From assembly GCA_032622095.1 (NCBI GenBank), contig CP136066.1, positions 226,056,961-226,120,960 of the forward strand: 64,000 bases of DNA, in the 5' to 3' direction. The translations under genes and the position numbers were made by a program. Shown in pieces: positions 10,071 to 21,708 of this stretch. Within the stretch, counting starts at the first letter, position 1, and every line of letters begins with the position of its first letter. The DNA is from Siphonodentalium dalli (lineage: Eukaryota > Mollusca > Scaphopoda > Gadilida > Siphonodentaliidae). The notes below the pieces were generated by a model that had not been told where the DNA came from, ran no database searches, and was given only the letters and a program-made list of their open reading frames with translations.

Positions 10071-13000
10071 GGTGAGTGATCACTGATCATCAACTATTTT
10101 AAATCAAATTTAATCTACGCACATCACACTTCACATACTTCATTTGTTATACCGCTGGTGGTGCTAAAAATAGTAACATTGTAGACGTTTGTATTTTTGC
10201 CAGTTCGTGTGACTTTGATTCTCGATGAATTGGCGTCGTGACTTGTTGAGAATGTGCCATATATCCAATTGATATACATACATTGTATTTATATATATTA
10301 ATGTAGATTAGCTTAGAATGAGGTTAAATAATGTATATTTAGATTATATACTAAGATAGGCATTGCTAATTGTCAATTGATAGCCGCTTAGCGGACAATG
10401 TCGGCAGATCACAATGGGGATTTCGATTCTGATTCTTTACGTGATTAAATTAAAATTCATGGCATAATAATTGATGGTTTAATTATGAACCAAATTTATT
10501 TAGTTATATATGCACATTTTTATACGACGAATGTACGTCTAGCAGGTTAATATTTCAAACATGGCGCAGGAGGGGGTGTGTCTGGACAAAAATTTCACAT
10601 ATAGGGCACAAAAAGTTTTTTCCCGACTCCGATAGACCCACCACCTCATTTGTGCAAAAACAATATTTTTTCCTCCACAATTTTGGGGACCCACCCCTTT
10701 TTCTCATGTTTTTATAAAAATATCAGAGTTTTTTTTAGCCGTTCTTCAATAACTGTGTTAACTGCCTTTCAATCCCATTCCAATATCCTTTTTGGTGCAA
10801 ACTCTTGCTGTGTACCATTAAGACTTAAGCAATAACATGCTTCATTGGTAAACACAGATCAGAAAAACGAAAAATAAACTGTATTTCCAGGTGTTTCCTG
10901 GTATTTTCAGTATCCAACAACAATAATAAAGCATTGTGTAGGTACAATATATGTCACAAATCGCCTTAGACCCCATTATAGCCTTAATATATCGAGTGTG
11001 TTGTATCTGACAGAGAACACTGGCCAGTGTGAATAGTGATAAACAGGTCAGGGGTTCCACAATTAGTTGTGCATGACCAAATAACTCTTTAGTCTTATCC
11101 ACCGGGGTGGGGAATTGATTTTGGTTAGGTATACACATAGATATATGGTTATTATACCCCCCGATATTAGTCGGCTGGTATATAGTTGACGTCTCTAGCC
11201 GTCCGTGCATCCGTCCGTACAAACGTTTTGCATTACAACTCAAGAGTCTTGCCTGTATTCTACATGAGAGGGATCAGTCAAGAGTTATAGACGCCTGAGA
11301 TTGCAGAACCATCCTTCGTTTCAGTTTCAGTTGTCCCGTGAAAGTTCTTGATTCCGAGAAAGAGAGAATTGTTAAACACTAACCATCAGAATATTTTTAA
11401 TTCTTAAAGACTGAATCTCCACTATGTCAACTCATGATCAACATTGTCTACTTTGTAGGCCTGGCTTAATTGTGTTCGGTTTTCCACAAAATTAAATATA
11501 ATTTTATCTGTTGCATTGAATGCACCACCCTTATCATAATTGTGTAATAGCTTGGGTCAGTATACCTAGTTGTAGTGTAATGTGTACATATCATTTCGAT
11601 GACTTTATAGCCATAATGCCAATTTTAATAATATTACATATATCGAGCGAATCCACTGTGGCTCACAACGTGACTGCTTTTGACTAACCATATCAGTAAC
11701 TTTAGGCAAATAGAATTTGTTGACCTAAATGTTATCAAATGTTCAAGAACTGTTGAGTTTTAGTGGAGCTTCAGTTGCTATGGATTTTAAATTATTGTAT
11801 GTACATTTGTGCACTAGAGTCTTCAGTATAGTCTCTGTCATATTTTATTCTTGATTTAACTTTTAGTTTGAACTTTGAAGACATTGAAGAATGTCATTTC
11901 TCAATGCATCTGAATGCATCTCATTATTTCAATTCATTTATTACAGAATACAATTAGTATTTTAGTTTAGTCTTGTTGAGCAGTAAAGCTCCAAGATGAA
12001 GTTCGGAAATTCAATGAGAATAGCGTCACCTTCAGTTGTGATTGTCTGAGCAGTAAACAGTAACGGTCATTCATCATAACCAATTCAGTTTTATTTGGAT
12101 AATTGTTGCAAATTTACATTACTTGCAATCATTCAAGATGAGAAATAACCAGAAGGAATGAATTTGATTACATGCCAGAACAAATCAGTATTTCAGATAT
12201 TGGAAATTTATGAGATACCCTTTTCAATTTCATGTTATGCAACAATCAGGTTAATGATATCCAGTCATCATTGAGTATTCACCATGTATTATTTTTTGTT
12301 TTATTACTTTTATTCAGATAATACAACTGGGTAATATATTAGTTTTTATACTAAATATTTCTTCCGTTGATCATAGGTTTCTTGAACGCTATTACAGTGG
12401 TCCACTGTGAAGTGGGCCGGGATCCTATGAAATCCAGAATGTTGCAACATCTGAGGCTAAAGAGTCACTATAGCTGCCTAAATAGCCCTATACCAAAAAG
12501 TACGGTACTTACATGGTTACAAACAAAATTACATGGTCAGTACCTGTAAATTGTTTGGAAAAAACCCATTGCACGATTGTTTCGGATTCTGGACAACCCG
12601 CCCACCCCGTCCCTATATACGGAATTGTTTTTTGCAGTCCCTACCGTTTGGGTGAGAATTGGGGGTAATAACTATGATAAGAATTTGTTAAGTTGCCGAT
12701 TACCACCAAACTTATATATAATCATCTCCATTATATAATGCATGCATGAGTCTAATAGACGTTGTTTAAATATGACAAACGTGGCGCGGTTCAAGTCATG
12801 CATGATGGGAGTTGCACCAAAGTTGATACAAATATATTTAGCACTGATTCTACAAAATTCATGCACGTTCTTCTCTAATGATATGATGAATTAAATCACA
12901 TTTGGGGTCGTTCGGGATGGCGAGAGGAGATTCACTAGCATTTAGAATATTGTTCAATTCGCCGACATCCAACAAAGTTATATATAGTCATGTCACAGGC

Positions 13001-14449
13001 CATCTCCATGTCGTTCTATGGAGTTTTTGGCATTCCAATTTCGCAATCTCGAGAAATGGTGACCAAATTAAGTCACTTGGACAATTATATCTTCTCAACT
13101 GTCATATTTATATGGCGATGGAAATCAGGGCATTCCTATAATGATCTAGCAATACAGATACACAGAAGAAAGAATTAAAGGTATATTTATATCAATCTAT
13201 TTAAGAGATACATATATTCATTAAAACTGATGGACCTTGAATCGTCAATATAGTTTCCACAAAAAAATTTACAATTGCCAAGAGATATGGAATGTAGAGC
13301 AGGCCTGTTCAAAAATAATCGTAACAGTGTGCAGTCAAATATGATTACTTCTGAGATAAAGGAAAACGCAGTCCGTAGCACATGACTTTTCAGGATCCTC
13401 CAATACTGACATCTGACAAGGGTATATCTGTCTGATAGAGAGGATTCTTTCATTTTTAGAACAGACTCATTGCCTAACATAAACAACTCAAAATATCGCT
13501 GTGTCGGGCACATGTAGCTGCTATACGTGCATAACATTAATTATGTTAAACTGAAAATGATTAGCCAGTATATAGCACCAGACCAGAGGAGCCCCTGGAC
13601 ATATTTTTAAAACATCTGTATCTTCATGAAGATATGATAAACTTGATTGATTGGTTGATTGATACATCTCTATGTAAAACACAATTGTCGTCTTTTATTT
13701 TGTCGAATTAATGTGTTTGTGATGTTCATGGTCCATGATATAACGTCTGAAGCATACGCTGTTGTAAATAAATAAATACTTCTTTATTGGTGGGACGATT
13801 AAACAAGATAACATAATGATCACTCCGACCTGACAAGGTGAACCATTACTTATATTACATGTGTAAGAATCATGTTTTTTATGCCATTTGGATATACAAT
13901 TTATGAGAATACGTGTAACATTTTGAGAGCAAGATAATTCTCTATTCCCACCAAATATCTACAGAGAGTTTCACATCACTTTAAACTGGGCAACGCCGGG
14001 TAACCATGCTAGTATTATATGTGAACAATATATATAAATATGAAATGTACAAGAAAACGGAATATATAATATATGCTTTATCGCGATCAGTTAGCTGCCG
14101 GATCTCTGACCGCAGGAGTCTTCTTCTTCCAATCATTTCACTGATTTGTCACCCAAATATTATTTAGAATTGGTACAAGAAAAGCACATATCTAAACTGT
14201 CCACATTTTGATAACTTGATAAGAAATCAATTAATTTATTCGAGTTTTAAAATATAAATTTTACATTCCGAAGAAAATATAAAAAAAAACATTGTGAATA
14301 TGATAAACAAATATTTAATTCAAAAATGGGACAACTCGCCCCGGAAAATCGAGACAACCAGTCAAAAAATATGGCTGGGCTGGTTATTCATGTGGCGTGT
14401 GACCCTGCTTCCCATGGGGGAACAACGATGGCATTAGGAATGGTCCGAA
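10071..14449. other. Long unassigned AT-rich stretch
   Basis: No gene was supported. A GTCCGTGCATCCGTCCGT stretch near 11199-11219 resembles the GTCCGTC-type element starts. Frames at 10842-11243 (minus), 12902-13178 (plus) and 13187-13537 (minus) are short, overlap each other and lack recognisable motifs. The phrase AACTGGGCAACGCCGGGTAA near 13984 may be a small element fragment. Confidence 0.5.
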
Positions 14450-15203
14450 AGTTACAGTGAGACAAATGTGTTTTGATTCGAGGAACACACACATGAAAGC
14501 TCAAAGTGATGCGATATCGATTTATTAAATCGATTATTTTTCACCACCGGTACTTTTTGGCGGCCTGATGAGCCAACGCTATGGGACCAAATTGCGGATG
14601 AAGATGGATAATGTGTCGGTAGTGGCCTATTTGTTTTTTTCTGACATATATTATATGCTATAATTTTAACTATAAATTATCAAATAAAGGTAGATAGTAC
14701 ATCCAATAATATGTTATCTGTATTATTAATACAGGAAATCATTTTTGGCTAACCGTAATTTTATTACTCGATAAATCAAAATGTTAACTGTTACAACTTA
14801 CACTTAGGTATTTTAACTTTCATAAGTTATTTTAACTTGTATAAAATTGCTATGCTATTTAAATGTGTATATATGTATTTGTTTTACAGCAGGTCAAAAT
14901 CTCTTCAAAGCATATGTTTGTATAATGTTTTAACCTCTTTTTAATGAAAAATAGATCTATCTTATCTTATCTTGACTCTAAAATTAAATGGCTTTGGGTT
15001 TTAGATATTTGACAAATCGGCCAAATTTCGTTGAACAAAATGTTGATAAATAACAGATTTTGGGTAATTTTATACTATAGTTGACTGTGTTTAAGCATTA
15101 TTTTGGGCAATTAATCGATTCTGATAAATAATAGCGGCTTTCCAAAAGTGTTAGTGTTGTTGTTGTTGTTGGAATCTGATGATTTGGGATTGAGTACTTT
15201 TAA
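14450..15203 (-). mobile_element. Two fragments of the family 2 MITE, reverse orientation
   Basis: About 14468-14615 carries TTTTGATTCGAGGAAC and AAATTGCGGATGAAGATGG. About 14990-15203 carries CAAAATGTTGATAAATAAC, TTGACTGTGT and a terminal GGATTGAGTACTTTTAA. Both match family 2 reversed. The DNA between them (14641-14979) is unassigned. Confidence 0.6.
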
Positions 15204-15315
15204 GTGTGCCTTTAAGTTTTATTAAGAATGTTTATCTTATATCATATATTTTTACATATTAACCCTTTCATGGCGGGAGCCGCGCTGTTTCAGCACTAAA
15301 ATAACTGTCAGTGAA

Positions 15316-15385
15316 TTATCATAGCTATGCGAGACTCCTGTAGGGAGCGTCGCATATATAAGAGAATGGACTGGCTAACAAAGTC
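15316..15385 (+). repeat. GCGAGACTCC hairpin element fragment
   Basis: ATGCGAGACTCCTGTAGGGA and the following GCGTCGCAT form a hairpin. They lead into ATATAAGAGAATGGACTGGC, which is also seen at 4958-4984 (ATATAAGAGAATGCATTGGC). Confidence 0.55.
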
Positions 15386-15445
15386 TGGGTAAATATTATT
15401 AGGTCAATTGTATTGTCCTATTTATGCGAAACTCGCGTACATAAA

Positions 15446-15549
15446 AGAATATACTATGGGTATCACAAGAAAGAATATACTATGGGTATCACAAGAAAGA
15501 ATATACTATGGGTATCACAAGAAAGAATATACTATGGGTATCACAAGAA
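15446..15549 (+). repeat. 26 bp tandem repeat, four exact copies
   Basis: Units start at 15446, 15472, 15498 and 15524. Each reads AGAATATACTATGGGTATCA followed by CAAGAA. The array runs directly into AGAATGCAATGGCAC, the usual continuation of the hairpin element, so it grew from within that element. The unit is open in at least two frames, which makes spurious 65-98 codon frames. Confidence 0.95.
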
Positions 15550-15609
15550 AGAATGCAATGGCACAGGATTTTCGCAAAATTTCAGGAACTTCCAGTCATG
15601 GAAGGGTTA

Positions 15610-15885
15610 AAAGGTTTTTAGCCATGGGTTGGCGACCGTCGTCCCTGTGTCCATCCGTGCGTCAACAATTTCCCTTGGCACGCCCTACAGGCCGCATCCC
15701 TTAACCGATCTTCAGCAAACTTCATATGTAGCTTCATGGTCACCTATAGATGCTATCGCCAGAAGCCATCTTGGATTTCAAATTTGAATCTATTGGCACA
15801 CCATACAACCCGTATTTATGGCCGGAACATTTTTTTCACCCACTGCCCGACGCGCGAAGCGCGTCCAGTGGGTGTACTATAATCG
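15610..15885 (+). mobile_element. Fragment of the 37-42 kb satellite-type element, with a 3' hairpin
   Basis: AGCCATGGGTTGGCGACCGT, GCGTCAACAATTTCCCTTGG, GCCCTACAGGCCGC and GCCATCTTGGATTTCAAA match the unit that opens the large arrays at 37173 and 51798. From 15837 to 15874 there is a nested hairpin, CACCCACTG to CAGTGGGTG, enclosing GACGCGCGAAGCGCGTC. Confidence 0.65.
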
Positions 15886-16699
15886 TAGGACTCATGCGTT
15901 TCTGCTGAATTGAACTAGTGCCTATGCGTTTCTGCTGAGCTGCACTGACGTTTGATCGCAAAATAAAATTATAATCATTATCAAAGCACAATTTTGGATA
16001 ACACCGCCATAAACAGTGACATATTATGATGTTGAGCTCGTATAATTAATGAAATTAGAGTTATAACTTATAAAACTAAGAATTACTGCTAAGGTATTTC
16101 TACCAATTGAGTAACTAGATTCAGGTTGAGCTAGAACTTGAGAACTTTTTAATTTCAACCAATTGAAATGTCGTTGAGAGCGGAAAGGGTTAAGGTTGGT
16201 AAGCAACGCAAATGACGTCATTAGAATTCCAATTGCCGATAGCGGTCTCGCAGTGATAATCGAAGCGGAGGCGATGTGCATTTTAATTCTTTCATCACGA
16301 CTGTTTTGGCGTCCTAATCTATTAAAATATTCTTCTATATCTTGGAAGGTGTTCTGGAAGGATTATTTCAATATGTGTATATCAGATTAACCTTCCAAAA
16401 AGATGAGTTTGACGCCTGCATTTCTTGGCATGAAAATTAACGAGCGCTCGTCTGCAAGTACAGTCATTGCCGAATCGGCGTGTTTTTGTGAAAATTTCAC
16501 CAATATTTATCCACTCTATTCTCTTAAAATGTACACTAATCGGTCAAATCCTTTTGATAATTCTATCTAAATACATCTTAGCTACTATTCGGATCCGCTT
16601 TCCCGGTCTAAAAAGGGATAGTTTGACCAAAACGACTATTGACAAATCTTTGTTTACAAATTGAGCGCACTCGGCACTGGATGACCCGTCCACGTGCAA
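15886..16699. other. Unassigned DNA
   Basis: CTATGCGTTTCTGCTGA-type sequence repeats near 15893 and 15922 (GCGTTTCTGCTGA twice). No gene was recognised. Frames around 16024-16390 lie opposite each other on the two strands without recognisable motifs. Confidence 0.45.
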
Positions 16700-17040
16700 A
16701 TTTATTATCGAAAACAAATTCAATTTCTTCCATCTAAAACATAATTACGCAGTGGACTCTGTCATTTTAGGAACATATATGTATCCCACGCACATACACC
16801 AAGTCTCAGCCTAAAATTTTGAAAAATGACAGTTTTATCGACATAAATAGATTTTAATGGTAAATTCTATGTTAAATTTTATCATTGAAAAAAATTAATT
16901 TCTTCCATCTAAAACATAATTACGTGCTGTACTCTGTCATTTTATGAATATGTAGCTATCCCACCCACACACTCCAAGTCTCAGCTTAAAATTTTGAAAA
17001 ATGACAGTTTTATCGATTTTAATGGCAAATGCATTGTTAA
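16700..17040 (+). repeat. Tandem duplication, 175 bp period
   Basis: AATTTCTTCCATCTAAAACA occurs at 16722 and 16897. Both copies continue through ACTCTGTCATTTTA, CCAAGTCTCAGC and TTGAAAAATGACAGTTTTAT. The copies are close to each other in sequence and non-coding. Confidence 0.9.
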
Positions 17041-18079
17041 ATAAATTTTAGGGCCCTGCGAATGTTTTCTGAGCTGTTCTATATAGGTCACTAGAGTCCA
17101 TATTTGACTGGTTACACCTGATAATTATGCGACAGTATAGTCGCGTTAATTTATAGGTCAACATTGGTCATTATCACCCGACAAATTTATTTTGGTCTAT
17201 CGTATCAACCACTATTTTCTACCGCGTAGCCTGACTAAGTGTCAACATTGGTCTTTATCGCTCCACTAATTTGTATCGTTTCATCGGTATGAATTCCATA
17301 TCCAATTATCCACATATAACCAACCCAACCTCTAATCCCGGTCCAATTTATTTCTTTCTTTCATCGGTATAGTCACGTTACGTAATATTTTATCACGTGA
17401 TACTTGTACTTATATGTCTATGGTATTACTATAGTATACCGTATATCAATTGCTATTCCTTTCTATATAATCCTGGTGCCATCTATAGAGATAGATAATT
17501 TCAGACCCCCCCCCCCCCCCCCCAATTTTATATCATTGCTGCTTTAGTACAGTCGCGATGCAACATTGCTCCACTAATTTATGTCAGTTCATCGGTACAA
17601 ACCACTTTTTCTCCGAGTCCATATAACCAACCCAACATCTTATAGAAGTCCATAAATGACTATTCTGGCACTATATAGAGATGACTAATATTCTTATACC
17701 ACCCTATTTTATAGCCTTGTTGCAACAGTAGAGTTCAGATGCATAATATGTCAACATTGGTCGTTATCGCTCTACAAATTTATATCGGTTCAACCCTTAG
17801 TTCCCTGTATCGCCCACCCCTCCCTCAATTTATTTTTTCAGTTGTATTATAGTCTCGTTACGTACACATTTTATCTTTTGTAACTTTTGCTTCAACGCGT
17901 TGAGTTCCGCTGCAGACAATATAAAACTGACAACATTTTGAAATGTAAGCAGGCTTCAAACTCATCTTATCCAAGAAAAACTCTGGTTACATATATAAAG
18001 AAATTTGTGTATAAGGTGTACGCGCATTTGTCGCGTTAAAAACCAAAGGTCCCAAGTCAAGGTCAAAATCCCCAACACA
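17041..18079. repeat. Diverged repeat block with an 18-base poly-C tract
   Basis: CAACATTGGTC followed by TTATCGC recurs near 17159, 17243 and 17752. Each is followed by ACTAATTT-like or ACAAATTT sequence and a TTCATCGGTA-like block. A run of 18 C lies at 17506-17523. No gene was recognised. Confidence 0.55.
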
Positions 18080-18631
18080 CTGATGTGAGGTTTAACTCCA
18101 TCTACATACAGTAATGTCCAAAGTAATTGATCACTTAACCACAGCAGAATTATGGGTATTTTTTCATGATTTTAAATCCGGAAAATTACCCATAATTCTG
18201 CTGTGGTTAAGTGGTCAATTACTGTGGGCATTACTGTAACCAATATAAGGATTTGAGGTGTAATGATAACTCAATTCTCATACAGTAATGTCCAAAGTAA
18301 TTGACCAATTAACCGCAGCATAATTATTGGTAATTTGTCAGGATTTTAAATGCTGAAAAAATACCCATAATTCTGCTGTGGTTAAGTGGTCAATTACTTT
18401 GGGCATTACTGTAAAAAATATAAGGATTTGAGGTGTAATGATAACTCAATCCTCATACAGTAATGTACAAAGTAATTGACCACTTAACCACAGCAGAATA
18501 ATGGGTAATTTTTCAGGATTTTAAATCCTGAAAATTACCAATAATTCTGATATGGTTAAGTGGTCAATTACTTTGGGCATTACTGTAACCAATTTAAGGA
18601 TGTTAGGTTTAATGAGAACTCCATCCACATA
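18080..18631 (+). repeat. Tandem array whose unit contains a whole palindromic MITE
   Basis: Three family 1 MITEs lie at 18109-18236, 18283-18411 and 18458-18585, spaced 174 and 175 bp. The spacers are also homologous (AATATAAGGATTTGAGGTGT, ATGATAACTCAAT). Partial spacer copies flank the array (TTTAACTCCATCTACATA before, GAACTCCATCCACATA after). The unit is therefore MITE plus flank, duplicated after insertion. Each unit can form a hairpin of about 128 bp. Confidence 0.9.
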
Positions 18632-19009
18632 AATAATAAATATGTGTGAAAATTAAACAAACAAAAATAAATTCCATGATGGCGTCCAATATGGACTGCC
18701 TAATTCTTCTCCAAAACATGTATATTGAATATATGGTTGTTTATTGGGGGAAACCGATTATTTCAATGATATTTTCATTAACTGCATGGGATCCAAAACC
18801 CGACTTACGGGAGCTCGCTTCGTGCGCGACTGTATCTTAAGCATATATGCATATTTAATGAGCCAACAATTGGAACCCCAAATAGCGAAGATTGGCACGT
18901 CGCCCCTGAGCATAGACATCATTGATGATCTCTATGGGAATCAAAATTGACATTTAATAGACAATTTCGATTAACCGCAATAACTTAAGGAATCTCTAAT
19001 TACGCTTCA
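18632..19009. other. Unassigned DNA
   Basis: Nothing was recognised. Two overlapping short plus-strand frames (18646-18950) have no identifiable motif. Confidence 0.45.
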
Positions 19010-19390
19010 GCCCAATCCGAAAAGAGGGTCCCCATCTCAACAGATTCCAACAACAACAATCCGATCAGAGGGTCCTATATTACTATTTCTTTGGCTTTGG
19101 GGTTAAAACATATTTGATTCGAGTCGAGGAACCCATCAAACAAAGCTCAGAGTTATAAGATATTGATTTTTGAAATTTGTTAATTGCTCGAGATGGGTAC
19201 TAATAACTGCCGTCAATTTGGTAACTTGCTCGAGATTTTACGCCAAAACTCTATTCAAACAGACAAGGATGGATAACTCTATAATCAAGTGGTAATAATA
19301 ACGAAAGTGTGACTCTTCTGGGCCAGAAAGAATTCCCGATAATGAAAAATAATAGATTTCTAAAATCGATATCTTTTAAGCACAATTAAC
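19010..19390 (+). mobile_element. Partial family 2 MITE
   Basis: It carries AGAGGGTCCCCATCTCAACA, TTGATTCGAGTCGAGGAACC and ATCAAGTGGTAATAATAACG. It closely matches the left and middle of the copy at 19634, so the two may be a local duplication. Its left end is damaged. Confidence 0.65.
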
Positions 19391-19633
19391 TCTTCTTGCG
19401 CTTAATTATAAAAAGGTTATAATTGTATTGTAACTATTGGTTTGTCCTTTAATATTTCCATACATCATGCCCACATATATTATAAAAGAATAGTACTATT
19501 ATTAATGGTGTTCATAGTAGTTAGTACTACCTTACCGTCAATATTCTAGCATGGTTAGTTTCAAAATCACAACGTTACTTGTTATTACTATTTGTGTGTA
19601 TTGTATATGTACATCAGTCATCAGTTGAGAAAC

Positions 19634-20121
19634 TTAAAGATACTCAATCCGAACAGAGGGTCCCCATCTCAACAGATTCCAACAACAACAATCCGATCTG
19701 AGGGTCCTATATTACTATTTCTTTGGCTTTGGGGGTAAAAAATATTTGATTCGAGTCGAGGAACCCATCAAACAAAGCTCAGAGTTATTAGATATTGATT
19801 TTTGAAATTTGTTAATTGCTCGAGATGAGTACTAATAACTGACGTCAATTTGGTAACCTGCTCGAGATTTGTACCCCGAAACTCAATTCAAACAGACAAG
19901 GATGGATAACTCTATAATCAAGTGGTAATAAAAACGCAATTTTGCCTGAGATCTGGGTCAGAAAGTATTCCCGATAATGAAAAATAACAGATTTCTAAAA
20001 TTGATATCTAACAAATCTGAGCTTTGATGGGTGACTTCCTCGACTCGAATCAAATATTTTTGACCCCCGAAGCCATTGAAATAGTAATTGAGAGGAGTTT
20101 TATCGTATTGAGTACCTTTAA
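19634..20121. mobile_element. TTAA-bounded foldback MITE, family 2
   Basis: It starts TTAA AGATACTCAATCCGA and ends TATTGAGTACCT TTAA. TTGATTCGAGTCGAGGAACC near 19747 pairs with GACTTCCTCGACTCGAATCA near 20031, so the element folds back over most of its length. Like the other copies it has no transposase frame. Confidence 0.75.
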
Positions 20122-20329
20122 GCACATCCTGGTTGAATATCTACCATATATGGTGGGTTATTCTCACATTCAAGCTGTTGGTGTCATTCATGTTATTTTG
20201 CATGCGAAGTGATAGACCCCCCCCCATAGCTTATCAATACCACTCAGGACAGTGGGTGTTTTTCCTCAATTAATTGAATTTCTTGTTATTATGCAGGGAC
20301 GATTACGATCACCTGTAGATGGGAGCTGT

Positions 20330-21420
20330 AGAATTTTAACGATTTCGATATAAAAAAAACATAGCCGCCGGCAGCCATCTTGGGTTTTACTATTTGTATG
20401 ACTAAATGCTTTGGCGCACCCTACAGACCACATGCCTCATCCGATCATCACCAGACTTCATGTGGATCTTCTTTATCATTATATTCACCAAAACATTAAC
20501 TCCTTTCCAGGTTTAGCTACAGTGTCATTGACACTTTCATTATTTTGAAGTTGAAGTTTCTTGTCTCAAAAGTGCATCAAGAAAAACCCTGATTTATTAC
20601 ACAATATAGGCCGTGGTCAAAATTTGGGCCAAATTGGACGCTTGGCTGAAAAGTTATAAACGCGCCAATAGCGTGATCGAGTTATACACACACGGATAAA
20701 CAGCCAGACGACGGGTTATATATATATATATATATATATAGATAAGAGTTACGGGACTTATTTTTATCTATTTTAGCGATTTTGATGGTTTGTGACCGTT
20801 AGCACGATAACTCAAAAAAACTTTGACAGATTTCAACGATAGTAGGTGTATGAGTCTAGGAGCACCTCTAGATGGGAGCTATCGAATTTGAACGATTTTC
20901 GAAAAAAACATGGCCGCCGGCAGCCATCTTGGATTTGACTCGTTGCATCGCTAAATCATTTAACACATCATACAGAGCATATCCCTCATCCGATCATCAC
21001 CAAATTTCATATGGATCATCTAGTGGGTGCTTAATATTTTTCCGAATTATGTATAAATAAAACATGTGAATCCATCAGCACACCCTGTAGCCACATTTAT
21101 TGGGGAAATGTTGGCGAATTTGAACATGACCACCGGCAGCCATCTTATATTTTAATTATTGCATTACTAAATGCTTTATTCCAGAGCATATCACATATCC
21201 GATCATCGCCAAACTTCTCACGGATCCTCGGATGACTTCTAGATGGGTTCTTTCTTTTTATTCCAAATTCTGATACAAAAAATGGCTGCCAGCAGCCATC
21301 TTGGATTTTACTCTTTGTATGAATAAATCCTTTAGAACACCTTACATGTCACATTTCTTATCCAATCGTCACCAAATCATATGGATCTTCGGGGTGACCT
21401 CTCGGTGGGAGCCGAAATTT
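20330..21420 (+). repeat. Diverged satellite-like units related to the 37-42 kb array
   Basis: GCCGCCGGCAGCCATCTTGG occurs at about 20364 and 20912, and related CAGCCATCTT occurrences lie at 21136 and 21293. Each is followed by a TTTNACTNNTTGNATNACTAAAT-like stretch and CCGATCATCACCAAA-type sequence, as in the large arrays but older. AGTGTCATTGACACT at 20521-20535 matches the terminal hairpin at 41986. A TA microsatellite of 12 repeats lies at 20717-20740. Confidence 0.7.
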
Positions 21421-21708
21421 CCCGAAATTCGTAAAAAAGAAAGAAAAAAGGTGGCCGCCAATAATTTTTGCGACAGATCCACTCTTTCAGACAAAAACAA
21501 AATGGACGAGCGCCATGTTTCGAATCGCACCCGTGTTACCCACTATTTTGATGAAGATATATTCTTCTTTTTTTAAATGCCGAGTTCTTTCCGGTATAAG
21601 TAGTAAGGGCGACCACTCTGGCCCACCCCTGGACTCGACGGCCACTCTGTCCCATGGTCCTGAGTCGCCGTCGATTTCAGAAGTGGCCAGATTGGCCGCC
21701 GATGACGG

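Noticed and set aside
16024-16281. Short minus-strand frame opposite a plus-strand frame at 16196-16390
   Set aside because: The two overlap on opposite strands, neither resembles a known family, and the region is AT-rich.
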